A stretch of DNA of 64,000 nt from Dastarcus helophoroides (lineage: Eukaryota > Arthropoda > Insecta > Coleoptera > Bothrideridae), in NCBI GenBank assembly GCA_028583605.1, contig CM053325.1:61755121-61819120 (forward strand). The letters run 5' to 3'. The notes below the pieces were generated by a model, which was not told the DNA's origin, searched no databases, and saw only the letters and a list, made by a program, of their open reading frames with translations. This document shows positions 44,400-56,278 of this stretch, in pieces (position 1 is the first letter of the stretch; each line of letters starts with the position of its first letter). The position numbers were made by a program, and so were the translations under genes.

Positions 44400-45119
44400 A
44401 AGCGGAAAAAGAAGAAGAAAAGGAAGATAGCAAGGAAGAGAACAAAGAATAGGAATTACAGAGAAAGAAAAAGAAAAAGGAAAAGAGGACGATAAAAAGA
44501 TAAAGGGAAAGATATAGAGAAAGAAAGAGAGAGAAAAAGCGAAAGCGGAAGAAGAAGAAGATAGTAAGGAAGAGAACAAAGAATAAATATTACAAGGAAA
44601 GAAGAAAAGAAAGAAAATGAGGACGGTAAAAAGATAAAAGGAAAGAGAGAGAGAGAGAGAAAAATGAGAGAGAGAAAAAGCGGAAGCGGAAGAAGAAGAA
44701 GAAGAAGAAGAAGAAGAAGAAGATAGTAATGAAGAGAACAAAGAATAAAAATTACAAGGAAAGAAGAAAAGAAAGAAAAAAAGGACGGTAAAAAGATAAA
44801 GGGAAAGAGGCAGAGAGGAAGAGAGAGAAAGCGAAAGAAGAAGAAGAAGAAGAAGAAGAAGAATAAAAATTGCAAGGAAAGAAGAAAAGAAAGAAAAAGA
44901 GGACGATAAAAAGATAAAGGGAAAGAGAGAGAGAGAGAAAGAGTGAGAAAGCGGAAGAAGAAGAAGAAGAAGAGGAAGATAGTAAGGAAGAGAACAAAGA
45001 ATAGGAATTACAAAGAAAGAAGAAGAAAAAGGAAAAGAAGATGATAAAAAGATAAAAGAAAAGAGAGAGAGAGAAAGAGAGAAAAAGAAAAAGAGAGAAA
45101 AAGAGAGGAAGAAAAGGAG

Positions 45120-45150
<31 letters not shown>

Positions 45151-45193
45151 GAGAGAGAAAGAGAAAGAGAGAAAAAGAGAGAAAGAGAGAAAA

Positions 45194-45248
<55 letters not shown>

Positions 45249-45640
45249 GAGAGAAAGCAAGAAAGCAAGAAAGAAAAAAGAAAGAAAGAAAAAAAAAGCT
45301 GAAGCGAAAGAAGAAGAAGAGGAAGATAGTAAGGAAGAGAACAAAGAATAGAAATTACAGGGAAAGAAGGAAAAGGAAAAAAACGATGATAAAAAGAGAG
45401 GGAGAGAGAGAAAGAAAGAAAGAAAGAAAGCTAGCGGAAGCGGAAGAAGAAGAGGAAGGTAGTAAGGAAAAGAATTAACAATAGGAATTACAGAGAAAGA
45501 AGAAGAGAAAGGAAAAGAGGACGTTAAAAAGATAAAGGGAAAGAGGAAAAGAAAAAGAGAAAGGGAAAGAGAAAAAGAGAAAGGTAAAGATAAAAAAGGG
45601 AAGAAAAAATGAGAAAGGGAGAAAGAAGAAAAAAAATCTT
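43110..45640. repeat. Polypurine GA-rich compound array (~2.5 kb)
   Basis: A (GA)n and (GAAA)n tract with almost no pyrimidines on the + strand. It is not simple throughout: a module with GATAGTAAGGAAGAGAACAA, AGAATAGGAATTACAGAGAA and GGACGATAAAAAGATAAAGG recurs about 12 times between 43370 and 45540, at variable spacing set by GA expansions. The 756-codon minus-strand frame (43074-45344) and others are Ser/Leu/Phe low-complexity by-products. Confidence 0.93.
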
Positions 45641-47355
45641 GGCAAAAATTCGAAATTTTAAAAAAATCAAATTTTTTAAAATTGCCAAAATTTTTAAAAA
45701 AGATTTTGAAAGAAGTCTAACCTTTGAGAAAAAGTTGAAATTTTCAAAAAAGTGAAAATCTGAAAAAGATCGAACTTTTTTTAAAAAAATTCGTATTCTT
45801 TAAAGGGTCACAATTTTCATAAAATCAAATTTTCGAAAAAACTATCATAAAGACTGGAAAGGGGGAAGTTCTTCAACTTTTAAGTCCTAATTTTAAGTAG
45901 TAGAAATTTTCGAAAAAAAAAATTGAGTTCTTAAAAAAAATTTTAAATCACTCGAGACATTAAAACAAATTTGAAATTTGGAAAAATGTTACAATTTAAA
46001 AATAAAACTTTCAAAGGCAACATTTTAAAACAATGTTGAAATTTGCAAAAAAGTGACTTTTTGAATGATTGTAAAAAGTCGAAATTTAAAAAATATTCAA
46101 CTTTCAAAAAATCGAATTTTTCAAAATTAAACAACAGTTTTAGAAAAGAAAGTAAAATTTTTTACAAAACCGAAACTTCCACAAGAGAAGCGAATTTCGG
46201 AAAATATAGAAAATTCTGAAAAAAGGCGGCATTTTCAAACATTCAATGCTTTAAAAAAGTGAATATCTACAATAAAATGGCAAACTTCAAAATAAGTAGT
46301 ATTTTGCAAATTAAAATTGAATCAAAAAATAAAATAATTTCCAGAAAAAGTCAACATTTCAAAATGAATCGAAGTCTTGACAAAAAGTAGAAATTTTGAA
46401 AAATTCGATTATTTAAAGCAATCGAACGTTTTCAAACGATCGAAATATTAAAAACCTTCAGATTTTAAAAAAGTCAGAATTTTGGTAATAGGTCGAAATG
46501 TTCAAAAAGGTGGAAATTTGAAAAAGATCGAATTTGTTTTTTAAAAAAGGTCAAAATTTTGAAAAAGGATCAAATTTTCAAGAGTTTACAATTTCGAAAT
46601 TTCGAAAAAAAAGTCAAAGGGTCTGAAAATTGCGGAGCTTAAGTGGCCAACTGTAGAAAAATATTCAATTATTCAAGGGTCCAATGAAAAATCGAGTTTT
46701 TCAAAAAAATCAGTCCAAATACTGAGACAAAGTTGAAATTTGGAAAAATCTCAAGATTTAAAAAAAATCAAGCTTTTAAAGACAACAGTTGAAATTTTCA
46801 AAAAAAAAGTGATTGATTTAAAAAAGAATAACATTTTAAAAAGTCGATGAAAAACCTTTAAATTTTAAGCTAAATTTTTTAAAACAATCGAATGTTTTCA
46901 AACGATCGAAATATTAAAAAACTTCAGATTTTTAAAAAGTCAGAATTTTGGAAGAAGGTCGAAATGTTCAAAAAGGCGGAAATTTGAAGAAGACCGAATT
47001 GTTTTTTAAAAAAAGGTCAACATTTTGAAAAGGGGTCAAATTTTCAAGAGTTTCGAATTTCGAAATTCCGAAAAAAAAGTCAAAGAGTCTGAAAATTGCG
47101 GAATTTAAGCGGCCCAACTGTAAAAAAATAATCAAATATTCAAGGGTCGAAAGAAAAATCGAGTTTTTCAACAAGAAAAATCAGTCGAAATACTGAGACA
47201 AAGTTGAAATTTGAAAAATCTCAATATTTTAAAAAAATCAAGCTTTTAAAGACAAAAGTTAAATTTTCAAAAAAAAGAAACTGATTTAAAAAAGAACAAC
47301 AATTCTAAAAAGTCGATGAAAAACCTTTAAATTTTAAGCCAAATTTTTCAAAACA
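45641..47355. repeat. AT-rich repeat with a ~463-bp tandem duplication
   Basis: A-rich polarity. The block from TTTTCAAACGATCGAAATAT near 46428 recurs from about 46891, including AAGTCAGAATTTTGG, GGTCGAAATGTTCAAAAAGG, TCAAATTTTCAAGAGTTT and GTCGATGAAAAACCTTTAAA. No gene is seen. Confidence 0.75.
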
Positions 47356-47359
47356 ACAA

Positions 47360-47490
47360 ATAATTGAATTACAGAACTTGTCCCCTGAAACCAAGAAAGA
47401 TTAAAAAACACAACAAACGTTGCTCTAACGCGTTTCGGCAGCCAAACTGTCATCTTCAGAGAGATACTGCTCCGTTCGACCAAAACAACA
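47360..47490 (+). mobile_element. Fold-back element, left arm
   Basis: ATTGAATTACAGAACTTGTC, CCCTGAAACCAAGAAAGATT, TTGCTCTAACGCGTTTCGGC, AGCCAAACTGTCATCTTCAG and GAGATACTGC, then CCGTTCGACCAAAA, which looks like a decayed terminal sequence joined directly to the centre. Confidence 0.85.
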
Positions 47491-48334
47491 AATATTTAAA
47501 AAAGAATGTTTTAAAGAAAGTAGAATTTTTCAGTCGAAATTTACAAAAAAGAAATAAAATTTCAAGGAATACAAGAAAGTATGAAAAAGGGGCGAATTTT
47601 TCAAAAACTCAATATCTTAAAAAAGTGAAAACCTTCAGTAAAATCGAAAATGTCAAAATGAAACAAACAATAAGATGTATTTCCAGAAAAAGTCAATATT
47701 TTGAAAGTAAACGTAAATTTTCAAATAAGTAGATATTTTGAGAGTCGAAATTTTCGAAAATCAAAATATTAAGAGTGCTATCTTGAAAATTATAATAATA
47801 TCGACATTGTCAAAAGCCGAAACGTTTAAAGGGAAACATTTTCAAGACAAATCGAAATTTTTAACAACTAAAAAAAAAACGTAAATCTTAAAGAAATCGG
47901 AATTTTCAAGAGTCGAGATTTAAAAAGAGTAAAATTTTTTTCAAAAAATTCAATTTACAAAAAATATGTCTAGTCGAAATGTTTAAAAAAAAATTAAAAA
48001 GATTCAGGACACGCCAAATTGTTTTCAGAGTGTCCAATTTTTAAAAAAGTTAAGTTTACGAAAAGAATTGAAATTTGAGAGGCGAAATGTTCCAAATTTG
48101 TCAAAATATTGAAAGAAAATCGAAATTTTTAAAAATGTCAAAACTACGTTAAAACCTTTTAAAAGAAGAAAATTAAGAAAAACAGAATTTTTCAGTAAAT
48201 ATTTTATGAGCTTATGATTTGTAAAAAAAAATTAAAATTTTAAAAAAGTAGAATGTTCAAAATTTTAAATTTTTCAAAATATAAACAAAATTAAAAAATA
48301 AAATAGAAAAATGGGAAATTTTGAGAAAAATCGA
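47491..48334. repeat. AT-rich degenerate repeat
   Basis: A-rich-polarity TCGAAATTTT-like sequence without tandem order that I can see. No gene is seen. Confidence 0.6.
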
Positions 48335-48496
48335 TATTAAAATACAAATCTTGTCCCACTGAAGATGATAGCTTAGCTATGGAAACGCGTTAGCCAGTAA
48401 CCTTTGTTCTGTTTTTAATCTTTCTTGGTTTCAAGGGACAAGATTTGCATTTCAATTCTTGAAGATAACCAAGGACCAGTCCGTTGCACCAAAAAA
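48335..48496 (+). mobile_element. Fold-back element, right arm
   Basis: CTGAAGATGATAGCTTAGCT, GGAAACGCGTTAGCCAG, TCTTTCTTGGTTTCAAGGGA, TTGAAGATAACCAAGGACCA and GTCCGTTGCACC. The stem is GATAGC/GCTATG with one mismatch, and the acceptor-like CAG is changed to CAA. Confidence 0.86.
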
Positions 48497-48663
48497 AAAA
48501 TCGATATTATCAAGAAAGATCAAATTTCAAAATCATAATCGTAATTTTGAAAGAATCGAATTTTCGAGAAAGTTAAAATTTTCAAAAAGTTGCAAAAAAA
48601 AGGTAGAATTTTTCGAAAGCAGTCGAAACTTTTAAACAAATCGAATATCATCTGGATCCACCA
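48497..48663. repeat. AT-rich degenerate repeat
   Basis: Short A-rich stretch between a fold-back arm and the pogo-like fragment. Confidence 0.5.
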
Positions 48664-48743
48664 CTCCCTTATTATTTTGAACTTTCGGTAATTTGAACTT
48701 TTTCTTTGGTTCCTTGAATTTAAAATTATCGAGAGTCGACTGC
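48664..48743 (+). mobile_element. pogo/Tigger-like terminal fragment, right end
   Basis: TTATTTTGAACTTTCGGTAA, TTTGAACTTTTTCTTTGGTT, CCTTGAATTTAAAATTATCG and the end GAGAGTCGACTG match the typical right end of pogo/Tigger-type elements and are complementary in form to 41868-41890. Confidence 0.55.
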
Positions 48744-48917
48744 AGCTACATTCACTTAACTGTAGCTACATTCACTTTAGATAGTGTGTCCCGAAGTATG
48801 ATACGCGTATCTTCGGGGATACGGGAAGAGTTTGGTTGGGAGTACTTGCTGCACCAGACGGTTTCAGATGACTCAGAAATTAGAAATTAATTGTTTGGAT
48901 AAACGTACAAAAATTAG

Positions 48918-49168
48918 CTTCAAAAATTGAAACACAAATCTTGTCCCCGGAAACCACGAAAGATAAGAAAACGCAACAATACGTGGCTAACGCGTTTCGA
49001 TAGCCAAGCTATCATCTTCAGAGATTCAGTTGAGTATCTCTCTGAAAATGATGGCTTGGCTATCGAAACGCGTTAGCCAGTAACCTTTGTTGTGGTTTTT
49101 AATTTCTCTCGGTTTCGGAGAACAATCAATTTTTGAAGATAACCAACGGGCTGGTCCACCAAAATTAA
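48918..49168. mobile_element. Fold-back element, both arms, GATAGC-type stems
   Basis: AAAATTGAAACACAAATCTT, GCGTTTCGATAGCCAAGC and ATCATCTTCAGAGATTCAG on the left; TCTCTCTGAAAATGATGGCT, TGGCTATCGAAACGCGTTAG and GATAACCAACGGGCTGGTCC on the right. The left arm read in reverse has a perfect GATAGC/GCTATC stem; the right has GATGGC/GCTATC with a G-U pair. Confidence 0.88.
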
Positions 49169-49169
49169 C

Positions 49170-49378
49170 CTAATCAGTTTGCACGGGTTGAAAGACTTTG
49201 TGCAGATTGCAGAATGATGTTTTGTTCAAATTCGTTGACACGTTCAACAGACTAACAGACCGACAAACACACTTCCTCATTCATATATTAGTTAGAATGC
49301 AATTTTTTAACGAGGGATACTCAACGTCACGTAAAATTATGGAACACAGATGTCGAAAGTTTGGGAAGTACTGATTTA
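49170..49378 (+). repeat. Dispersed repeat, copy 3
   Basis: Longest matched copy with 39572-39790: TTGCAGAATGATGTTTTGTT, CATATATTAGTTAGAATGC, GGGATACTCAACGTCACG and CACAGATGTCGAAAGTTTG. It follows directly after a fold-back element. Confidence 0.73.
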
Positions 49379-49766
49379 AGGCATGTTTTTCCCCTGCGTA
49401 TGCGGAAGGCAATAAGCAATTTCAAATCAGTATCAGTTCTTAACACTTATTATGATAATTTTGTACGTTCGTTAATTTATAAATAAATGTATCAATTACG
49501 CCAAATGTTTCGGTGTGCACTTCATGCTAATAACTTTATATATAGAATAAATAATTTAAAATATATACAACTTAAATTACGTCTAATTAAATATGTATGC
49601 TACATTACAAAATCGAAATAACTTTCTTAATTTGCCGTTTCCGCATTTAGACCATGCATACTTTGCAGTGAAAATCAGCGTAACTTCAGCACATCGTGTG
49701 TTCTAGAGTACATACACACCTACAGAAGATTCCTGTACTTTTAATGACAGTATGAAGTTAACTTAC

Positions 49767-49936
49767 TTGTTTCAATGATGTTTTCAATGAACAAACGTAA
49801 AACATGAGTGCATAACAAAATAAGTATCTCTGAAATCCGGAAGGTGTTAAAAAGGATGCAGTTGTCTTCTACTATCCCGTAGTTTTTTGTTAATTTTTTT
49901 TTCAACATATCAAGTTTGAAAACTTCGATCTGACGA
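49767..49936 (-). CDS. Candidate internal exon, chemoreceptor-like (uncertain)
   Basis: On the minus strand a 170-base open segment is bounded upstream by CCTATTTGTTTCGCCAG, a good acceptor, and downstream by ACAA|GTAAGTTAAC, a near-perfect donor. It would encode RQIEVFKLDMLKKK, TKNYGIVEDNCILFNTFRIS and a hydrophobic EILILLCTHVLRLFI, then the donor splits a codon. A polar helix followed by a hydrophobic segment with FN...F resembles part of an insect gustatory or odorant receptor, but the similarity is only of pattern. No neighbouring exon was found on either side, and a dispersed repeat lies where a downstream exon would be expected. It could be a lone relic exon or chance. Confidence 0.22.
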
Positions 49937-50390
49937 CTGGCGAAACAAATAGGTACAATAAAACTACCCAAATAATAAGTAAAATATTTTCTACTATATT
50001 CTATCATATTTTAAAATACTTTGGACCTAGGTGTTCGTTCGTAATAATTCATTTTCACTATTTGTTATTTTTAAAAGCTCTTGACCAATAAACGGCAATT
50101 TCCGGGCTGTGACGAAAACAGAAATACTTTCCATGTTCTAAATAATCTTGTCAAAATTAGTGTAAATATAATGCATATAATCCTATGCGAGTTATGTAAG
50201 TGATACACATTAGGTTTCCAAATAAACATTTCACTTATGTAACGAAATTCTTACATGTGATGGTATTTGCTGTTATTGACAAACCGTCCCTAAAATGTAT
50301 CTACTAATTAAATTAAGCTACCATTCTTGAATCATAAGAAGAATTATTTGGCGGAACACCTACCATTCCGCGTGTTTATTCAAAATATTA
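49937..50390. other. Low-repeat intergenic sequence
   Basis: Ordinary AT-rich sequence. No element or gene is recognised. Confidence 0.4.
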
Positions 50391-53300
50391 TAAAGTCAAC
50401 TTCATCCAAAATGACGATTTTTTCAAAATTTTAACTTCAAAATTTTAACTTCAAAATTTCGACTCTGAACGACTTTTGTGATAATTTCGACATTTTTAAA
50501 ATGTTACTTTTCGAAAATTTTAAATTTCGTTGAAAACTTGACAATTTTTGTTAATGTCGAGTTTTTTGAAAAGTTGGATTTTTTCCAAATTTCGATTTTA
50601 TTGCGAAATTAGGGGTTTTTTCTCAAAATCTTGACCTTTCTCTTCATTGAGATTTTGACTTTTACGAAGATCTGTATACTGCTTTGGAAATTTCCATCCT
50701 TTCGTAAAAATTTCGATTTTCCAATGTTTTGGATTCTTTGTAAATCTTTTTAAAAATTTCGACACCTTTTCGTAATGTCTACCCCTTGAAAACCCCTACT
50801 TATTTTAAAAATGTAGAATATTTTAAAGTCGAACTTTTTTTAAAATTTTGGCTTTTTAAATTTTCGACTTTTTTCAAAATTTCACCTCTTATTGCAAAAT
50901 TAGGTATTTTTCTTCTCTCAGAATCTCGACTTCTTTCGTTTTTAAGCTTTGACTTTTTGTGAAAAAGTCGAGTTTTCGAATGGTTGAATTTCTCTCAGAA
51001 TTTTGATCTTTTCAAAATTTCAACTTCATCCAAAATGTCGATTTTTTCAAAATTTTAACTTCAAAATGTCGACTCTGAACGACTTTTGTGATAATTTCGA
51101 CATTTTTAAAATGTTACTTTTCGAAAATTTTAGATTTCGTTGAAACTTGACAATTTTTGTTAATGTCGAATTTTTTGAAAGATTGGATTTTTTTCCAAAT
51201 TTCAATTTTATTGCGAAATTAAGGTTTTTTCTTAAAATCTCGACTTTTCTCTTTATTTAGGTTTTGACTTTTACGAAGATCTGTACACTGCTTTGAAAAT
51301 TTCCCTCATTTCGTAAAAATTTCGACTTTCCAATGTTTCGTATTCTTTGTAAATCTTTTTAAAAATTTCGACACCTTTTCATAATGTCCTCTTGAAAACC
51401 CCTACTTATTTTGAAAATGTAGGAATTTTTTAAAGTCAAACTTTTTAAAATTTTGGCTTTTTAAATTTTCGGGGTTTAGGGGTTTTTTCTCAAAATCTTG
51501 ACCTTTCTCTTCATTGAGATTTTGACTTTTACGAAGATCTGTATACTGCTTTGGAAATTTCCATCCTTTCGTAAAAATTTCGATTTTCCAATGTTTTGGA
51601 TTCTTTGTAAATCTTTTTAAAAATTTCGACACCTTTTCGTAATGTCTACCCCTTGAAAACCCCTACTTATTTTAAAAATGTAGAATATTTTAAAGTCGAA
51701 CTTTTTTTAAAATTTTGGCTTTTTAAATTTTCGACTTTTTTCAAAATTTCACCTTTTATTGCAAAATTAGGTTTTTTTCTTCTCTCAGAATCTTGACTTC
51801 TTTCGTTTTTAAGCTTTGACTTTTTGTGAAAAAGTCGAGTTTTCGAATGGTGAAATTTCACTCAGAATTTTGATCTTTTCAAAATTTCAACGACATCCAA
51901 AATATCGATTTTTTCAAAATTTTAACCTAAAAATTTCTACTCTGAATGACTTTTGCTAAAACAAACAAAATTTTAACTTCAAAATTTCGACTCTGAACAA
52001 CTTTTCTGATAATTTCGACATTTTTAAAATATAACTTTTCGAAAATTTTAGATTTCGTTGAAAACTTAACAATTTTTGTTAATGTCGAATTTTTTGAAAG
52101 GTTGGAGTTTTTTCAAATTTCAATTTTATTGCGAAATTAGGGGTTTTTTCTCAAAATCTTGACCTTTCTCTTCATTGAGGTTTTGACTTTTGCGAAGATC
52201 TGTATACTGTTTTGAAAATTTCCATCTTTTCGTAAAAATTTCGACTTTCCAATGTTTCGGATTCTTTGTAAATCTTTTTAAAAATTTCGACACTTTTTTA
52301 TAATGTTTACCCCTTGAAAACCCCTACTTATTTTGAAAATGTAGAATTTTTTAAAGTCGAACTTTTTTAAAATTTGGGTTTTTTAAATTTTCGACTTTTT
52401 TCAAAATTTCACCTTTTATCGCAAAATTGGGATTTTTTTCTCCCAGAATCTCGACTTCTCTCATTGTTTTTAAGCTTTGACTTTTTGTGAAAATGTCGAG
52501 TTTTCGAATGGTTAAATTTCTCTCAGAATTTTGATCTTTCCAAAATTTCAACGTCATCCAAAATATCGATTTTTTCAAAATTTTAACTTAAAAATTTCGA
52601 CTCTGAATGACTTTTGCTAAAACAAACAAAATTTTAACTTCAAAATTTCGACTCTGAACAATTTTTTTGATAATTTTGACATTTTTAAAATGCAACTTTT
52701 CGAAAATTTTAGATTTCGTTGAAACGTAACAATTTTTGTTAAGGTCGAATTTTTTGAAAGGTTGGATTTTTTCCAAATTTCGATTTTATTGCGAAATTAA
52801 GGTTTTTTCTCAAAATCTCGACTTTTCTCTTTATTTAGGTTTTGACTTTTACGAAGATCTGTATACTGTTTTGAAAATGTCCATCTTTTTGTAAAAAATT
52901 CTACTTTCCAATGTTTCGGATTCTTTGTAAACCTTTTTAAAAATTTCGACACCTTTTCATAATGTCCTTCCCTTGAAAACCCCTACTTATTTTGAAAATG
53001 TCGAATTTTTTAAAGTCGAACTTTTTTAAAATTTTGGTTTTTTAAATTTTCGATTTTTTTTCAAAATTTCACCTGTTATCGCAAAATTTGGATTTTTTTC
53101 TCTCAGAATCTCGACTTCTCTCATTGTTTTTAAGCTTTGACTTTTTGTGAAAATGTCGAGTTTTCGAATGGTTAAATTTCTCTCAGAATTTTGATCTTTC
53201 CAAAATTTCAACGTCATCCAAAATATCGATTTTTTCAAAATTTTAACTTAAAAATGTCGACTCTGAATGACTTTTGCTAAAACAAACAAAATTTTAACTT

Positions 53301-54270
53301 CAAAATTTCGACTCTGAATGACTTTTGCTAAAACAAACAAAATTTTAACTTCAAAATTTCGACTCTGAACAACTTTTTTGATAATTTCGACATTTTTAAA
53401 ATATTACTTTTCGAAAATTTTAGATTTCGTTGAAAACTTAACGATTTTTGTTAATGTCGAGTTTTTTGAAAGGTTGAATTTTTTCCAAATTTAATTTGAT
53501 TGCGAAATTAGGGGTTTTTCCCCAAAATCTTGACTTTTTTCTTTATTTAGGTTTTGACTTTTACGAAGATCTGTACACTGCTTTAAAAATTTCCCTCATT
53601 TCGTAAAAATTTCGACTTTCCAATGTTTTGGATTCTTTGTAAATCTTTTTAAAAATGTCGACACTTTTTCATAATGTTTACCCCTTGAAAACCCCTACTT
53701 ATTTTGAAAATGTGGAATTTTTTAAAGTCGAACTTTTTTAAAATTTTGGTTTTTTAAATTTTCGACTTTTTTCAAAATTTCACCTTTTATCGCAAGATTG
53801 GGATTTTTTTCTCTCAGAATCTCGACTTCTCTGGTTGTTTTTAGACTTTGACCTTTCGTAAAAATGTTGCGTTTTCGAATGGTTGAATTTCTCTCAGAAT
53901 TTTGATCTTTTCAAAATTTCAACTTCATCCAAAATGTCGAAATTTTCAAAATTTTAACTTCAAAATGTCGACTCTGAACGACTTTTGTGATAATTTGGAC
54001 ATTTTTAAAATGTTACTTTTCGAAAATTTTAGATTTCCTTGAAAACTTAACAATTTTTGTTAATGTCGAGTTTTTTGAAAGGTTGAATTTTTTCCAAATT
54101 TCAATTTTATTGCGAAATTAGGATTTTTTCTCAAAATCTTGACCTTTCTCTTCATTGAGGTTTCGACTTTTGTGAAAATCTGTACACTGTTTTGAAAATT
54201 TCCATCTTTTCGTAAAAATTTCGACTTTCCAATGTTTCGGATTCTTTGTAAATCTTTTTAAAAATTTCGA
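50391..54270. repeat. T-rich satellite, ~610-710-bp unit
   Basis: The marker GAAGATCTGTATACTG or GAAGATCTGTACACTG recurs near 50668, 51275, 51533, 52193, 52853 and 53565, with GAAAATCTGTACACTG near 54174. Other monomer words are AACCCCTACTTATTTT, TCTCAGAATCTCGACTTC, CCAAAATGTCGATTTTTTC and CGACTCTGAACGACTTTTG. One monomer at about 51470 is a short junction repeating after only 258 bases. The same family, inverted, is at 61633-63470. Lys/Asn-rich minus-strand frames are by-products. Confidence 0.88.
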
Positions 54271-54535
54271 CAGTCGTTCTCAAATTTATTGATGGCGCCA
54301 GTTAATTCTTGCCCTATGTATCCACACGAACGACTAATTGTTCGAATGTGTCGAGTTTACCCTGTTAATGCTAAAACTGATTGAATTTTCCACCTCAGCC
54401 AACGAATTAACTCCAACTGGGGGGAGTCGACATTAAAGATTTTATATAAATTTTCCATTACAACTTTCGACGTAAAATATTTTTATCAAGATCCATTACA
54501 CTTCAACTTAATTTCATTAATACGTAATGCAATAA
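54271..54535. other. Short low-repeat segment
   Basis: Ordinary sequence between the T-rich satellite and the tetranucleotide array; nothing recognised. Confidence 0.4.
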
Positions 54536-54562
54536 GTAAGAAAGAAAGTAAGAAAGTAAGTG

Positions 54563-54593
<31 letters not shown>

Positions 54594-55194
54594 GAGTAAG
54601 TGAGTAAGTGAGTAAGTGAGTAAGTGAGTGAGTGAGTGAGTAAGTGAGTAAGTGAGTAAGTGAGTAAGTGAGTGAGTGAGTGAGTAAGTGAGTAAGTGAG
54701 TAAGTGAGTAAGTGAGTGAGTGAGTGAGTGAGTGAGTAAGTGAGTAAGTGAGTGAGTGAGTGAGTGAGTTAGTGAGTGAGTGAGTGAGTGAGTAAGTGAG
54801 TAAGTGAGTAAGTGAGTAAGTGAGTGAGTGAGTGAGTGAGTGAGTGAGTGAGTGAGTGAGTAAGTGAGTGAGTGAGTGAGTGAGTGAGTGAGTGAATAAG
54901 TGAGTAAGTGAGTAAGTGAGTAAGTGAGTGAGTGAGTGAGTGAGTGAGTGAGTGAGTGAGGGAGTGAGTGAGTGAGTGAGTGAGTGAGTGAGTGAGTGAG
55001 TGAGTGAGTGAGTGAGTGAGTGAGTGAGTGAGTGAGTGAGTGAGTGAGTGAGTGAGTGAGTGAGTGAGTGAGTGAGTGAGTGAGTAAGTGAGTAAGGGAG
55101 TAAGTGAGTAAGTGAGTAAGTGAGTAAGTGAGTAAGTGAGTAAGTGAGTAAGTGAGTAAGTGAGTAAGTGAGTAAGTAAGTAAGTGAGTAAGTG

Positions 55195-55229
<35 letters not shown>
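54536..55229. repeat. Tetranucleotide array (GTGA/GTAA)n, ~690 bp
   Basis: Tandem GTGA and GTAA units, with GTAA-rich edges and a nearly pure GTGA core at about 54920-55080. The minus-strand frame of 297 codons (54486-55379), reading Ser-Leu-Thr-His repeats, is a by-product. Confidence 0.95.
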
Positions 55230-56278
55230 TAAAAAAAAACGTTTAGAAATGCTAATTTTAGTTATTGCTGCTAAATTGAATAAATTAAGATAAAAAAAAT
55301 AAAGATTCATTTCGTAGAAATTGTTTTGTGCTTTTTGTTCAATTAATGGCCAAATTATAACAAGCGTGTCGAAGATCATACGTCAAATTTATTCCAGAAC
55401 TGTCACCACCCAAGAACAATAATCAATGCTGATATTCAATGTGGATGGCTGAAAACTGGCTACAAGCCACCCAACCATAAAAATAAGATACTGAAATAAA
55501 ATGTACTCTTATTTAATTATCATAGAAGGTGCACAAATTACGCACTGATTTTTGGTTGACCATTTCGTCTTTAAATCCCCAACATATTTTGTTTAACAAC
55601 TTATTACAGAACAAAACCCTATTTACAAATCGCTATATTACAAGCTGACCTCTACATGTCATATATTTTTAAAAATTTTGAAGTCTCCAGATTAAAAGAT
55701 TTAAAATGTCAGCTTATTGTTGATTAATGTGAGGATGAAAGTGTTACTAATTTCTATCGTAAGTGTTAATGTCAATGCAGCGGCTATTATGCAACTTGCT
55801 TTTAGGAAGGTACGTTTTAAGAGGAACTAATTTCAACTTTTTAAGGTAGACAATACTTTTGCAATAAAAACAATTTATGATACACGATGAGTTTCAAATA
55901 TTTTTAAAAGTGGACAATGCGTAAATTACTGGATGTTTCAACAAGTTGATAATTAACGCGCATTGTTTTGACGTTTAAGTGTTTGAAGTAGTCTCTGATT
56001 TGAAGCAATTTTACTGTCATAATTTTAAACGAGTTTGCGTTTTACTTAGCGAACATTTATGTAGTTAAGAAGGCAGACAGTCGACAGACTTCGATTACAT
56101 AACGGTTTGCTTTGAGTTGATAATTATTATTTCGTACGTTCTAACGTATAAACTACATAAATATAAGGCAGTAACTTGTTTTCCTGCATTAGTAGGTTAA
56201 CGTACTGTTTGTTTGTACAAAAATGTCTTTCTGAAATAAGTCGAGAATGTCCTAGTTTTTATCCCAATGGTAGTGTCT
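55230..56278. other. Low-repeat intergenic sequence
   Basis: Ordinary AT-rich sequence. At 55735 an ATG frame reads MKVLLISIVSVNVNAAA, resembling a signal peptide, and runs into AGGAAG|GTACGT, a possible donor. No second exon or promoter was found, so it is not called a gene. Confidence 0.35.

Noticed and set aside
43074..45344. 756-codon Ser/Leu/Phe-rich minus-strand open frame
   Set aside because: Complement of a polypurine GA array; stops are rare because of composition, and no domain is present.
54486..55379. 297-codon Leu-Thr-Tyr-Ser/His repeat open frame
   Set aside because: Minus-strand reading of the GTGA/GTAA tetranucleotide array.
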